NCBI GenBank assembly: GCA_014651175.1
Contig: BMWJ01000008.1
Coordinates: 62,001-126,000, forward strand
DNA length: 64,000 bases
Source of the DNA: Streptomyces clavifer
Lineage (GTDB): Bacteria > Actinomycetota > Actinomycetes > Streptomycetales > Streptomycetaceae
Reading direction: 5' to 3'
The notes under the pieces were generated by a model. It worked only from the letters and a program-made list of their open reading frames with translations. It was not told the origin of the DNA and made no database searches. The translations under genes and the position numbers were made by a program. Within the stretch, counting starts at the first letter, position 1, and each line of letters opens with the position of its first letter. Of this stretch, positions 18,035 through 27,178 are shown piece by piece.

Positions 18035-18047
18035 GGGGCGCGAGGGT

Positions 18048-18236
18048 TCAGCGCTTCTGGGCCCCGTACCGCTTGAGGAGTGCGGTGATCCGCCCGTGGT
18101 CGGCGGCGCCGTTCAGCTCGGTCAGGAGGTCATCGGGGCAGAGCTCGTAGTGGTCGCCCCACCACCGCCACCCTTTGCCGTCCCAGATGCGGTAGCCCCC
18201 CGGAACCCCTCTTGCGACGTACCGTCTTCGGCTCAC
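18048..18236 (-). CDS. Small hypothetical protein
   Basis: A 62-residue protein rich in aromatic and charged residues: SRRRYVARGVPGGYRIWDGK, then GWRWWGDHYELCPDDLLTEL and a basic C-terminus RYGAQKR. GTG at 18236 has GGGAGAG 8 nt upstream. The amino-acid pattern and third-position G/C look like real coding sequence and resemble small uncharacterised Streptomyces proteins. No function can be assigned. It lies downstream of the SDR gene on the same strand. Confidence 0.55.
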   Translation of the reverse strand: MSRRRYVARGVPGGYRIWDGKGWRWWGDHYELCPDDLLTELNGAADHGRITALLKRYGAQKR

Positions 18237-18386
18237 GCCTGTGCTCTCCCACCGCGAAACGACTGGTTCGGGCACGGTACACAGCGGAGTGGGCGGGACC
18301 GAAGGGCCCTTCTCCGGTTACGGTCCTCCCGGTTCGGCGGGACCCGGCTACGGCTCTTCTCCGTCCCGGCGGGGGACTCGCTGCGG

Positions 18387-19199
18387 TCAGGCCCGTGCGC
18401 CGCCGTCGACGCGGAGGACCGTGCCGGTCACGTAGGAGGAGCGGTCGCTGAGGAGCCAGGCGGCGGCCTGGGCGATCTCGTCGGGGTCGGCCGCACGGCG
18501 CAGCGGCGTGTGCGCGTTGAGCCGCTCGACGATGCCGGGCGAACTCGCCTCCCAGGCGCGGATCATCTCCGTCAGCGTGGTGCCCGGGGCGATGGCGTTG
18601 ACGCGGATGCCCTCGGGTCCGTAGGTGACGGCCGCCGATTCGGTGAGGCTGTTGACTGCCCGCTTCATGGCACCGTAGGCGGGCAGTTCGGGGTTGCCCA
18701 TCAGGCTTCCGACACTGGACGTGTTGACGATGGCCCCCGTCCCGGCGGTGGCCCGGATGGCGGCGACCTCGGCGGACATGGCCAGCCACGGGCCCTTGAG
18801 GTTCACCGCGTAGATGTGGTCGAAGTCGGCCTCCAGCACTTGGTCCATCGGGCCGGGAGGCACGATCGTCGCGGCGTTGTTGAAGGCGACGTCGAGGCGG
18901 CCGTACAGGTCCACGGCACGGTCGACGGCAGCCCGTACACCGGCGGCGTCGGCCAGATCGCACCGTATGTAGTCCGCGGTGCCGCCCGCGGCCCTGATCT
19001 CCTCGGTCACGGCCTTGAGCTGGTCCTCGGTCCGGGCCGCGAGCAGCACCCGGGCCCCCTCCCGGGCGAAGAGCCGCGCCGCTGCGGCACCGATGCCGCG
19101 ACCGGCACCGGTGATGAAGGCGACCTTGCCCTCCAGCAGGCCTCGTACGGCGGGGGCGTCTGCGGTGGTCGGTGTGTGCGTGCTGGGTGTGTTGTCCAT
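18387..19199 (-). CDS. Short-chain dehydrogenase/reductase (classical SDR)
   Basis: A 270-residue NAD(P)-dependent oxidoreductase. The nucleotide motif TGAGRGIG is at 30-37, NNAA at about 107-110, the catalytic Ser in NTSSVGS (about 161), Tyr175 and Lys179 in YGAMK, and the IAPG proline-glycine turn follows. The motif set is complete, so it should be an active 3-ketoacyl-reductase-like or alcohol dehydrogenase enzyme; the substrate is unknown. ATG at 19199 was used although its RBS is weak; the same frame runs further upstream into the regulator region. It is divergent from the XRE regulator at 19287, with a shared 87-bp control region. Confidence 0.9.
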   Translation of the reverse strand: MDNTPSTHTPTTADAPAVRGLLEGKVAFITGAGRGIGAAAARLFAREGARVLLAARTEDQLKAVTEEIRAAGGTADYIRCDLADAAGVRAAVDRAVDLYGRLDVAFNNAATIVPPGPMDQVLEADFDHIYAVNLKGPWLAMSAEVAAIRATAGTGAIVNTSSVGSLMGNPELPAYGAMKRAVNSLTESAAVTYGPEGIRVNAIAPGTTLTEMIRAWEASSPGIVERLNAHTPLRRAADPDEIAQAAAWLLSDRSSYVTGTVLRVDGGARA

Positions 19200-19230
19200 G
19201 GCAGTGAGCCTGGGCCGGTGAGCCGTTCGC

Positions 19231-19255
19231 ATCCAGGCACCGGCAGTACCTGGAT
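19231..19255. promoter_or_regulatory. Inverted repeat ATCCAGG-N11-CCTGGAT in divergent promoter
   Basis: Perfect 7-bp half-sites with an 18-bp centre-to-centre spacing lie midway between the divergent SDR and XRE genes. The position and symmetry suggest the operator through which the regulator controls both. Confidence 0.55.
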
Positions 19256-19286
19256 CGGTGCGCGGCACGGGCGCAGACTGTGAGGT

Positions 19287-20138
19287 GTGGACAGACGAGA
19301 ACTGGCCGACTTCCTGCGCAGCAGACGCGAGCGGATCGCCCCCGCCGACGTAGGGCTCCCCGCCGGACCGCGCCGCCGGACCCCGGGGCTGCGCCGCGAG
19401 GAGGCGGCCCAGCTGGCGTTCATCTCGACCGAGTACTACACGCGGCTGGAGCAGGCCCGTGCTCCGCACCCGTCGCGCGAGGTGCTGGCAGGACTGGCCC
19501 GTGCCCTGCGACTGTCGGACGTCGAGCGCGACCACCTCCACCACCTCGCCGGAGTACCGCCGGGGCCCTTGCCCGGGCCCAGCCGCGAGGTGCGGCAGAG
19601 CATCCTCGACCTGCTGCACCGGCTGCCGCAGGCCGCGGCATTCGTGATGTCCGCGACGTTCGAGGTGATCGCCTGGAACGATCTGGCGGCAGCCCTGACG
19701 GAGGACTTCTCCGCCCTGTCCCGGCGTGACCGCAACCTCGTGCGCCGTGTCTTCCTCGGGCCGCACCCGAAGCAGGGGCGGCTCTACGGCCTGTCGGACG
19801 TGGACGCCTTCGCACGCTCCTCGGCCCAGCAACTGCGCGCCACCGCCGCCCGTTACCCCGACAACCGGGAAGTGTCGGAGTTGGTGGACGAGCTCCTCTG
19901 CGGCAGCGCGGAGTTCAGCCGTCTGTGGGCCTCCCACGACGTGTGCGCCGAGCCCACCCTGTGCAAGACGCTCCACCACCCGTTGGTCGGTCCGGTCACC
20001 GTCAACTGCGACGTCCTCGACATCGCCGACCGGGACCAGCGGGTCGTGATCTACACCGCCACCCCCGGCTCCCCTTCCGAGGAGGCGCTACGGCTGCTGT
20101 CGGTCATCGGCACGCAACGCATGGACGTGGCCTGCTGA
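19287..20138 (+). CDS. XRE regulator with MmyB-like ligand-binding domain
   Basis: A 283-residue regulator. An N-terminal helix-turn-helix (RRTPGLRREEAAQLAFISTE, then YYTRLEQAR) is followed by the MmyB-type PAS-like sensor (FVMSATFEVIAWNDLAAALT to the C-terminus), which in related proteins binds fatty-acid-like ligands. In streptomycetes this family is typically divergent from an SDR gene that it controls, exactly as here. The GTG at 19287 has GAGG only 1-2 nt upstream, so the transcript may be leaderless or the start slightly different. The stop codon overlaps a 16-bp direct repeat. Confidence 0.88.
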   Translation: MDRRELADFLRSRRERIAPADVGLPAGPRRRTPGLRREEAAQLAFISTEYYTRLEQARAPHPSREVLAGLARALRLSDVERDHLHHLAGVPPGPLPGPSREVRQSILDLLHRLPQAAAFVMSATFEVIAWNDLAAALTEDFSALSRRDRNLVRRVFLGPHPKQGRLYGLSDVDAFARSSAQQLRATAARYPDNREVSELVDELLCGSAEFSRLWASHDVCAEPTLCKTLHHPLVGPVTVNCDVLDIADRDQRVVIYTATPGSPSEEALRLLSVIGTQRMDVAC

Positions 20139-20169
20139 ACGACGGGCCCTGCAGAACGACGGGCCCTGC
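20137..20169. repeat. 16-bp direct repeat spanning the regulator stop codon
   Basis: GAACGACGGGCCCTGC occurs at 20137-20152 and 20154-20169, and a degraded third copy follows. The first copy begins within the TGA-proximal bases of the XRE regulator. Confidence 0.75.
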
Positions 20170-20329
20170 TGAACCACGGAAGCCCTGTGGTCCCCGCGTG
20201 GTCGACGGTGCCGTTCAGAATCCGGGCCGGGCCGAAGGGCGCCCGGGAAGGCGGGCCGCGCGGGGGAACTGCGGGCACAGAACCACTTCCGGGGGGGACC
20301 CGACGCTTGCCCGGCCCGAGAAGCAGGTG

Positions 20330-20500
20330 ATGACGATCCCGCGTGCCGGACTCGTCCGCATGGAGATCAGGGAACGACTGCTCAACTCGTCCTTCGTCGT
20401 CTCCTCGCCGGAGAACGAGCAGGGCCTGAGGATCATCTTCCCGCTGGTCGGACGCGAGGACCGGAACGCGATAGCGGCCGTCCTGCCCGTGGCGGGCTGA
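20330..20500 (+). CDS. Possible small protein, 56 residues
   Basis: An ATG preceded by AGCAGGTG opens a 56-codon frame with strong third-position G/C and a plausible soluble composition (MEIRERLLNSSFVVSSPENE, then GLRIIFPLVGREDRNAIAAV). It follows the XRE regulator by about 190 bp. No family is recognised; it could be a genuine small protein or the tail of a decayed gene. Confidence 0.4.
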   Translation: MTIPRAGLVRMEIRERLLNSSFVVSSPENEQGLRIIFPLVGREDRNAIAAVLPVAG

Positions 20501-20541
20501 CCCGGCCCGTCCGGGCACCCCGCCCGTCGGGGTGCCTGCCC

Positions 20542-21201
20542 TCACGCGATCACGTCGCGGATCGCCTGTTCGGACCAGTGAGGGGCGGCCCCTCGCGCAG
20601 AGGCGATGTAGGCGGCCACGGAGTCCGCATCCCAGGCCCCGGTTTCCAACAGGCCGGACACGAGAACACGGAGATACGCGAGGGACGGGGACACCGGGTC
20701 CACCTCGTCGGCGGTCCACGGTGCGGTGAAGGTGAGGAGAGGCCATCCGTCCATCTGCCCCGCGCAGACCAGGGTCTCGTACCGTCCGCTCCCCAGCCTG
20801 GCGACGCCCGAGGTGAGCACTTCGCTCAGGTCCAGATCCTCGCCGGGCTCCCTGTACATCTCCTGGGCGGCGATGTCCGCGAACTGCGACGCCGACACGA
20901 GATGCGCGCGGGCACGGACCCGCCCGTCGGCGGCCGGGTCGTAGAAGGCCCGGCCGCCGCCCCAGACCGGCGAACGGGTGGCGAAGTAGAGGGCGCCCCC
21001 GAGCTCCACAGGGACGGACCGGTGGGGCGGGCGGCGGTCCCGGCACCCCGGGTACAGGGTGTCGGTCCCGAGCGGCCGGCCGCCCTCGATGTAACAGGCG
21101 AGCCGGCCGAGACACATGTTGGAGCCGTACGAGGTGTACCAGACCTGCCGGGGCGCGGGGTCCCGCACGGGTTCCGGCCCGATCGGACGAACATCGGCCA
21201 T
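20542..21201 (-). CDS. Gamma-glutamylcyclotransferase-fold protein (tentative)
   Basis: A 219-residue soluble protein. The N-terminal WYTSYGSNMCLGRLACYIEG carries the YGSN signature of the gamma-glutamylcyclotransferase-like (BtrG/GGCT) fold, where this loop binds the gamma-glutamyl group. The expected catalytic acid may be the Glu in SASQFADIAAQEMYREPGED. Homologues are sometimes mislabelled in databases, so the activity is inference. ATG at 21201 is preceded by AGGAAGGGG. It is leftward, alone between a possible small gene and the MFS pump. Confidence 0.65.
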   Translation of the reverse strand: MADVRPIGPEPVRDPAPRQVWYTSYGSNMCLGRLACYIEGGRPLGTDTLYPGCRDRRPPHRSVPVELGGALYFATRSPVWGGGRAFYDPAADGRVRARAHLVSASQFADIAAQEMYREPGEDLDLSEVLTSGVARLGSGRYETLVCAGQMDGWPLLTFTAPWTADEVDPVSPSLAYLRVLVSGLLETGAWDADSVAAYIASARGAAPHWSEQAIRDVIA

Positions 21202-21425
21202 CGTGTGCCCCTTCCTGTCGTGGCCCCGGCTTCGCATGCCGGTTCAACGGCACACGGTACGGACTGCCGCACCGGCCGCACGGCACACGCATCGCCCCCT
21301 CCTCACTTCCCGCGCCGGCCCCTGTCCGTACCCCTCCCACCTGTCCTGCCCTCCCGCCCCGTCAGGTCCGTCGTGTCGGTCGGATCCGGGATGCGACGAC
21401 GCCCCGCCAACCGCAGACTGACCGG

Positions 21426-23036
21426 GTGAGCAGAACGCACACGGAACGTGATGAAGACGCGCCGGGCTCAGGGCGCGCGGCCTCCCAGCCACTGGCGCTC
21501 GCCGCCATGATGTTCGCGGTGTCGATGACCTTCATCGACCAGACGATCGTGGCGATCGCGGCCCCCTCCGTCATCTCCGAACTCGGCCTCTCCTCCTCGG
21601 GCATGCAGTGGGTGATCAACGCCTATCTGCTGGCCCTGGCAGCGTTCTTCGCCCTCGGCGGACGCCTCGCAGACCTGTGGGGGCCACGCCGCGTCGTCGT
21701 GGCGGGCTCCCTCGTGTTCGTGGTCTCGTCGGTGCTGTGCGGTTGTGTTCCCACCGGGGACTACGCCCTGGCCTGGCTCATCGTCTTCCGGTCCGTACAG
21801 GGGCTGGGTGCCGCGCTGCTCTTCCCCGCCGCGCTCGCCGTGGTCGTTGCAGTGTTCCCGATCGAGCGACGGGGACGCGCCCTCGCCCTGTTCTTCGGCG
21901 TCACAGGTGCCCTCACCGCTGTGGGGCCGCTGCTCGGCGGCTGGCTGACCGCGTGGACCTGGCGCGCGATCTTCTGGGTCAACGTCCCCGTGGCGATCGT
22001 GGCGCTGATCCTCATCGTGCTCGCCCGGATCTCCGACCGCCGCCGGGACGAACCGCTGGACATCGCGGGAGCGCTGCTGATCGCTGCCGGCATGGGCCTG
22101 AGCGTGCTGGGCTTCCAGCAGGCGGCGGCCTGGGGATGGAGCAGCGTGGCGACCTGGGCCTGCATCGTCGGCGGCCTCGCGATCCTGTACGTCTTCTGCC
22201 GCTACGAACTGCGCACCCGGCACCCACTGATCAACCTCGCGGTCTTCCGCGACCGAGCCTTCGCCGTGGACATGCTGGTGCTCTTCTTCGCCATGCTGGC
22301 GTTCGTTCCCCTGTTCTTCTTCGCCTCGGTCTACGCCCAGGTCTCGCTCAGCGCCTCGCCCAACCAGGCCGCCCTGTACCTGCTGTACTTCTTCGTGGGG
22401 TTCGCCATCGCCTCCCAGTGGGGCGGCCGGATCCTCGACAAGCAGGGCGCGCGACCTGCGTTGAGGATCGGCTGCGTGGTCGGAGCCGTCGGCTTCGCCC
22501 TGTGGGCCGGCAAGCTGACCGACCTTTCCATGCACGACCAGTGGCCCTATGCCGCGCTCGCCGGCGCGGGTATCGGCTTCATCCTCGCCCCCGCCTCGAC
22601 GGACGCGGTCAACCGTGCGATCGGTGCCTCCTACGGCGAAGTCACCGGCATCACCCAGACCGTCCGCAACTACGCGGCGAGCGTGGGCCTAGCCGTTTTC
22701 GGCACCGTGCTGACGCACACCATGACCGACAACGTCGAGGACACCCTCCGGGCGCGCCAGGTGCCGTCGGGCGTGGAGCACTCCGTGGCCCGGGAGGTGG
22801 CGGAGGCGGTCACGGGCAACGCGGACGCCCGCACCCCCAGCGGTGACAGCCCTGCCGCGACAGCCATGCGGGACGCGATGTCCGACATTCGCATGGACTT
22901 CGCCGAGGCCAACCAATGGGTGTTCTACGGCATGGCCATCGCGCTCGCCATCGGATACCTCTGCGCCCTGCGCCACCCGGGCCGCCGCGGACCGTCCACC
23001 GCCGACGAGAAGCCGCCCGAATCCGTACACCGGTGA
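21426..23036 (+). CDS. MFS drug:H+ antiporter, DHA2 (14-helix) type
   Basis: A 536-residue polytopic membrane protein. Motif D-like FIDQTIVAIAAPSVI in helix 1, the motif A loop GGRLADLWGPRRVVV between helices 2 and 3, and motif C-like GALTAVGPLLGGWLTAW in helix 5 mark it as an export-type major facilitator. The soluble stretch LRARQVPSGVEHSVAREVAE near residues 440-470 is typical of the DHA2 loop before the last helix. It probably exports a hydrophobic compound using the proton gradient. GTG start at 21426; no adjacent regulator, so the control is unclear. Confidence 0.88.
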   Translation: MSRTHTERDEDAPGSGRAASQPLALAAMMFAVSMTFIDQTIVAIAAPSVISELGLSSSGMQWVINAYLLALAAFFALGGRLADLWGPRRVVVAGSLVFVVSSVLCGCVPTGDYALAWLIVFRSVQGLGAALLFPAALAVVVAVFPIERRGRALALFFGVTGALTAVGPLLGGWLTAWTWRAIFWVNVPVAIVALILIVLARISDRRRDEPLDIAGALLIAAGMGLSVLGFQQAAAWGWSSVATWACIVGGLAILYVFCRYELRTRHPLINLAVFRDRAFAVDMLVLFFAMLAFVPLFFFASVYAQVSLSASPNQAALYLLYFFVGFAIASQWGGRILDKQGARPALRIGCVVGAVGFALWAGKLTDLSMHDQWPYAALAGAGIGFILAPASTDAVNRAIGASYGEVTGITQTVRNYAASVGLAVFGTVLTHTMTDNVEDTLRARQVPSGVEHSVAREVAEAVTGNADARTPSGDSPAATAMRDAMSDIRMDFAEANQWVFYGMAIALAIGYLCALRHPGRRGPSTADEKPPESVHR

Positions 23037-24037
23037 GTGGGACATCCGTCCGGCGGACGTGAGCGACCTGCGGACGCCCCGGGCCGCGTCTGTGCGGAAT
23101 CTGCCTGGGTCCCGATCCTCAGGACACCCACGGGCCTCCGAGACCGTCCGGGGGCTCGAGACGGCCCGTAGCGGGCGGTGGTCTACGGCAGCAACTCGGC
23201 TGCAGGGAAGCTTTGTCGACCGGCCTCGGCCTCGGCCTCGGCGTCCGGCACGGCTGCGACGCGAACCCTGTGGCAGGAACCTCAGCCGCATGCCGGTTCA
23301 AGGCCGTCGACTGACGCTGCCCGCCGAGCACCCCCGCCCTGACTCCGCACCGCTGCCGCACCACAAGTGCTCCAACAAGTGGGATACAGCGGGGATGACG
23401 AAAGCCAGCTACGACAGTGTGTGCGCCGACCGAGCGGGCCCCGTATGTCCCTGCACCCCCACCGGTTCAGCCAACTACTGGTGACTTGGCAGAGCAAGCC
23501 GCGGCGGCGGTCCCGTAACGACAGTGCATCTGCCCCCCAGCCCTGGAAGCAGCCGGCAGCGACGGGCTTCACGAGCCGCAGGCCGGCCGTCTCCGCAGTG
23601 CCGCCCGTCCGTCCTGGCGGCCGTCAGCCTGCTGGCGGAAGCACTGGACGCACTGCGCTAGACTTGATCTTGAGCTGGTCGCCCGCAACTCGGGCCGATC
23701 GGTGTTGCGTCGGTCGTCCAAGGAAAGATGCCCCGCTTCCTGCGGGGAGATGCAGGTGCAAGGCCTGCCCGGCGCTCTTCTGCGAGACCCCATCCCGCCC
23801 CGGCGGGATGGGGTCTCCTGCATGTCGGGGGTGCACCAGAGCTCGCTGCCGCGCTGACATGACGCCGCGAGCTTCGACATCACCCTGCCGGAACGCCTGT
23901 TGAGATTCCGCGCGTGCTCCCCGTCATTCAGCGCTGTGCCCGGTTTGACTCCGGCGGAGGGCAATGTCCACATGTCGTGATCTGGATCGCGTCAAGAGCG
24001 TCGCCTCGCGAAGCGCGAGGCTGAAGCTCTCCCGCTG
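23037..24037. other. Gene-poor kilobase with hairpins
   Basis: No convincing gene is visible. Features are a GGCCTC-type triplet repeat near 23222-23245, a small palindrome CCCCGC-N5-GCGGGG at 23731-23747 and a strong hairpin at 23784-23817. The leftward translation of 23624-23860 contains short protein-like stretches but no start or family resemblance. Local G+C is lower than in the neighbouring genes, in keeping with the start of the accessory segment. Confidence 0.5.
23784..23817. terminator. 16-bp perfect hairpin
   Basis: Arms 23784-23799 and 23802-23817 are complementary with an almost closed loop. It is orphaned: the nearest gene end on either strand is more than 200 bp away, so it may close an unannotated RNA. 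Confidence 0.55.
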
Positions 24038-25300
24038 TCACCCAGGCTGCTGCCGCCCGCGCTCTTCGCCCCGCGGCGTGGTGACGACGAGGCGGGCCCG
24101 GGGTGCGGTGATCACCTCGCGGAGGGCCGGGTCGGTGAGGAGCACGACCGGGGCTATACGGTGCGGCGACTCGGAGTGCCAGTGGGGCAGAGCGGCCTCG
24201 ATGATGCTCCAGGCGTCGTCGGTGGCACCGGACAGGGCGATCGTCCGGGCCGCGTCCAGGGCTTCCTGGAAGACGGGGGATTCGGGAAGCGTCGGCGGGG
24301 TGGATGCGGCGGCATACGGGATCCAGTCCGTGACGGGCTTGCCCTCGCACCTGTGGAGCTCAGGCACGAGCACCGACGAGAAGTCCCTCCCCGATCCGTA
24401 CCCCTCCATCGTGCGACGCAGATACAGCGGCACGGCCTCCGCACGTACCTGTTCGAGGCCGACCGCCTCGATGACATGCGGGCGCCCGAGGATGCCGTTG
24501 CGGACATGGTGATGCGCGTGGGTCAGGTCGAGGAAGGCGCCCAGCATGACCGCCAGGTAGGCACCAGCCCCCGACCCCTTGACGGCGGCCTGCTCGAAGG
24601 TGGCCGCCGCCCTCTCGGCCTCGCCCCGCAGGGCCTGTGCGCGGCCCTCGGCCACTAGCTGCTCGGCGCCCTCCGGATTGACGGCGCTGCCTTCATAGCC
24701 CTTGAGTTCCTGGAACGAGTCGCGCTCCGCCGCGACCAATTCGGCGAAGGACCCGTACCGGTCGCTCAGACCCGGTTGCCAACTCGACCAGGTGTACGCA
24801 GCCCACTCCCCGTCCCGCGACACGTCCCCGGAATCCAGCAGCCAGCACTGGGCGTCGCCCTCGTCCGCTATGAGCAGGACGGGGGCCCTGGTGCGCGTGC
24901 TCGCGTCGTCCGGCTCATCGTCGTAGGCGTCCATGTACATGTCGGCGTCATCGTCGTCGAGCCAGTCGAGGTCGCCGGTCGTACGCATCTCATACATGAA
25001 CGGGCCGAGGTGCGACCAGCCGTCGGAGGCGCCCAGGAACGAGCGATAGCTGGGCGGGAGCCGGGTACCGAGCCGGTCCTCCAGACCCGCGATCCGCTGC
25101 TCGTCCGCGCCCTCGTAGCCCAGCCATCCGGTGGCCCGCTGCTCGTCGCTGACGTTGAACAACTCGCCCTCGGCCGAAACCCGCAGAACGTCGGCACCGT
25201 ACTCAGTCAGGTAGGAGCGCCACTGTTCGACGGTCCTGAGCCGCTCCGCCGCCGGCCCGGTTTCCGGGTCGGCAGCTGAGTCCCCGAAGACTGATCGCAC
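24038..25300 (-). CDS. SMI1/KNR4-family protein
   Basis: A 420-residue soluble acidic protein. Residues about 50-200 match the SMI1/KNR4 (SUKH) fold: AGLEDRLGTRLPPSYRSFLG, SDGWSHLGPFMYEM and the later VLLIADEGDAQCWLLDSGD and SFAELVAAERDSF. Bacterial SUKH proteins often neutralise secreted polymorphic or contact-dependent toxins. The C-terminal 200 residues are alpha-helical without a recognised domain. GTG at 25300 has AGGAG 5 nt upstream. No toxin gene is visible within several kilobases, so it is either an orphan immunity protein or does another job. Confidence 0.8.
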   Translation of the reverse strand: MRSVFGDSAADPETGPAAERLRTVEQWRSYLTEYGADVLRVSAEGELFNVSDEQRATGWLGYEGADEQRIAGLEDRLGTRLPPSYRSFLGASDGWSHLGPFMYEMRTTGDLDWLDDDDADMYMDAYDDEPDDASTRTRAPVLLIADEGDAQCWLLDSGDVSRDGEWAAYTWSSWQPGLSDRYGSFAELVAAERDSFQELKGYEGSAVNPEGAEQLVAEGRAQALRGEAERAAATFEQAAVKGSGAGAYLAVMLGAFLDLTHAHHHVRNGILGRPHVIEAVGLEQVRAEAVPLYLRRTMEGYGSGRDFSSVLVPELHRCEGKPVTDWIPYAAASTPPTLPESPVFQEALDAARTIALSGATDDAWSIIEAALPHWHSESPHRIAPVVLLTDPALREVITAPRARLVVTTPRGEERGRQQPG

Positions 25301-25401
25301 AGCACTCCTGACGTTCTGATGTCCCGATGCCCGTATGGCCGTTGAACGCGGGGGGAGCCTTGCATCTGTTCAACACACTCGACCCAAGACTCCGGCATCT
25401 T

Positions 25402-25740
25402 TCATGCTAGAGACGCCCACTGACATCCCGGCCGGGACCGTCGGCCCACCGGCACTGGACGGCGCAGGTCGCCGTCGGTCAGCCCGGTGAGGTGGCACGT
25501 CCTCGATCCGGTGGCGAAGACCGCGCAGCCGTTCTCTCTCAGCAGGAACCGGGCGGTTCCGTAAACGAAGTTCACGCGGTCCGCCGCCTCGCCGACGGGG
25601 ACCCTCATCTCCGCGGTGGTGTTGGCGGGAGGAGACCGCGAGCCGGAAGACCGCCGAGTCCGTCCTCCAGCGTATGGTGACCGGCCCGTGGAGCACGTCG
25701 AAGCAGCCCTGCGTCTCCGTCGCGCCAGGACCTGGACGGG
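25402..25740 (-). pseudogene. Frameshifted remnant of a small gene
   Basis: Two overlapping leftward frames each contain protein-like sequence that reads continuously if joined. The upstream piece is FDVLHGPVTIRWRTDSAVFR and the downstream piece ANTTAEMRVPVGEAADRVNF, then VYGTARFLLRENGCAVFATG. The junction is at about 25620. No intact start is present. The family is not recognised. Confidence 0.45.
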
Positions 25741-25801
25741 GCTCGTGCGGCGATCTTCCGGCACGATCTCGTGACGACGAGCAGGACCCTGCCCAAGTCA
25801 C

Positions 25802-26326
25802 ATCGACCCCAAGTCAGAGGCGCCCATTTCTTCCTTGATCAGCCTTGAACGGGCTGGTTCATGAAAGCGTGAGGTGAGGTGAGGTGAGGTGAGGAGCGAG
25901 TGGGGCGAGTCGGGGCCTGACCTGCGAGGTACCGACTTCGGCGTTTGTCTCCCGTGGTCCTTGCCGGAAGCCGCGGTCCTCCGCGCGTCCCCGCCCGATC
26001 TGGCGCGGTCGTGGCACGGGGAACGTCTGATCCGTTAGTTCTATGCGGATCGGTCGGTGGCGGTCGTACAGGACGTCTCGTGGCCCCTCAGAGGCACTAC
26101 TGGTCGAGGCCGGCGGTGCAGCTCGCTTCGTCGCCGTGTTCTGGACTATGAGCCTCACGCCGCAGCCGACGCTCACAGTCCGCGATCTGGTGGGGTACGG
26201 GGCTGCTGTTCGCAGCCCGGACAAGGCGTTTGTTCTCCCGATCTCATCATTGTGTACAACCGTTCAGGTTCGCCTCAGGTCTGGGCTGTGTGGTCAGCAG
26301 ACCCACAGACCAGACTTGGGGATCAA
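25802..26326. other. Intergenic region upstream of the DUF5707 gene
   Basis: In this 525-bp stretch I see only the GTGAG pentamer array (25869-25893) and the 5' region of the DUF5707 gene. Open frames here lack starts with ribosome-binding sites and have no family resemblance. Confidence 0.5.
25869..25893. repeat. GTGAG pentanucleotide tandem repeat, five copies
   Basis: Five uninterrupted GTGAG units are followed by GAGC. As a 5-bp unit it is prone to slippage. It lies in non-coding DNA. Confidence 0.9.
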
Positions 26327-27121
26327 ATGCGTATTCCTGCCACTGTTGCCGCTGTCTCCGGCGCCCTGGCCCTGTCCGCCCTCGCCGTGCCGGCCACTGA
26401 GGCGAGCAACCCTTCGTTCGCGCTGACGCGGGCGAACGCCGCCCCGGTGATCAGCAAGGTCGTTGTCAACAGTGGGAAGCCGATCGTGCTCGGCACTACC
26501 GCCACCAAGAAGGTGACGGTCTCCGTCACCGCGTCCCACTCCTCGGGCATCGACGACGCTCTCTCCTACCTCTGGAGGGGTCGCGACGGTAACCCGAACC
26601 TGTATGGCTTCGGGTTCCACCCGGACGAGGAAAGGGCCAAGTGCAAGGCCGCGAACGCAACAACTTCGACCTGCACCCTCACCATCATGGTCGATCCAAG
26701 ATTCGTGTGGAACACCAACGCCACCTGGCGGGTCTACGCCGGCGCATGGGGCAAGGACGGGAGCTTCACCGAGAACGACACGTTCTCCTCGGTCAGGTTC
26801 CAGCGACTGTCGCGGTTGACGGCCAACGCCTCCCCAGAGCCCGTGAAGAAGGGCCGCACCCTCACGGTCACGGGCAAGCTGGACCGGGCCAACTGGGACA
26901 CCGGTAAGTACGCGGGCTACGCGTCCCAGTCGGTGAAACTCCAGTTCCGGAAGAAGAACAGCAGCACATACACGACCGTCAAGACGGTGAAGGGCTCCAC
27001 CACCGGCACGCTGAAGACCACGGTCAAGGCGGTGCAGGACGGCTACTGGCGTTGGAGCTTCGCCGGTACGACCGCGACTCCCGCAGTCAACGCCACCGGT
27101 GACTTCGTCGACGTGAAGTAG
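26327..27121 (+). CDS. Secreted DUF5707 family protein
   Basis: A 264-residue exported protein. The signal peptide RIPATVAAVSGALALSALAV ends at about residue 25. The first mature domain (about 40-160) is Ig-like, with SYLWRGRDGNPNLYGFGFHP, CKAANATTSTC and a WRVYAGAWGKDG segment. The second (about 165-264) is an SH3/Ig-like repeat (ASPEPVKKGRTLTVTGKLDR, VKLQFRKKNSSTYTTVKTVK) resembling actinobacterial extracellular beta modules. A role in binding surfaces or calcium is guesswork. GGGGA lies 5 nt before the ATG. It ends 25 bp before a clear terminator. Confidence 0.8.
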   Translation: MRIPATVAAVSGALALSALAVPATEASNPSFALTRANAAPVISKVVVNSGKPIVLGTTATKKVTVSVTASHSSGIDDALSYLWRGRDGNPNLYGFGFHPDEERAKCKAANATTSTCTLTIMVDPRFVWNTNATWRVYAGAWGKDGSFTENDTFSSVRFQRLSRLTANASPEPVKKGRTLTVTGKLDRANWDTGKYAGYASQSVKLQFRKKNSSTYTTVKTVKGSTTGTLKTTVKAVQDGYWRWSFAGTTATPAVNATGDFVDVK

Positions 27122-27146
27122 TCGCGCAGCGCGCGGTAGCGAGACA

Positions 27147-27178
27147 ACCGAAGGGCCCGGCAGGCCGGGCCCTTCGGT
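27147..27178 (+). terminator. 14-bp hairpin after the DUF5707 gene
   Basis: Arms 27147-27160 and 27165-27178 flank a CAGG loop, and a short GTGTT follows. Confidence 0.85.

Noticed and set aside
20137-20169. Direct repeat as an attachment site
   Set aside because: Short, adjacent copies with no integrase or mobile gene nearby; simple slippage explains them better.
23731-23747. Palindrome CCCCGC-N5-GCGGGG resembling a type I-E CRISPR repeat core
   Set aside because: Only one copy is present, with no second repeat at spacer distance and no cas gene in the window.
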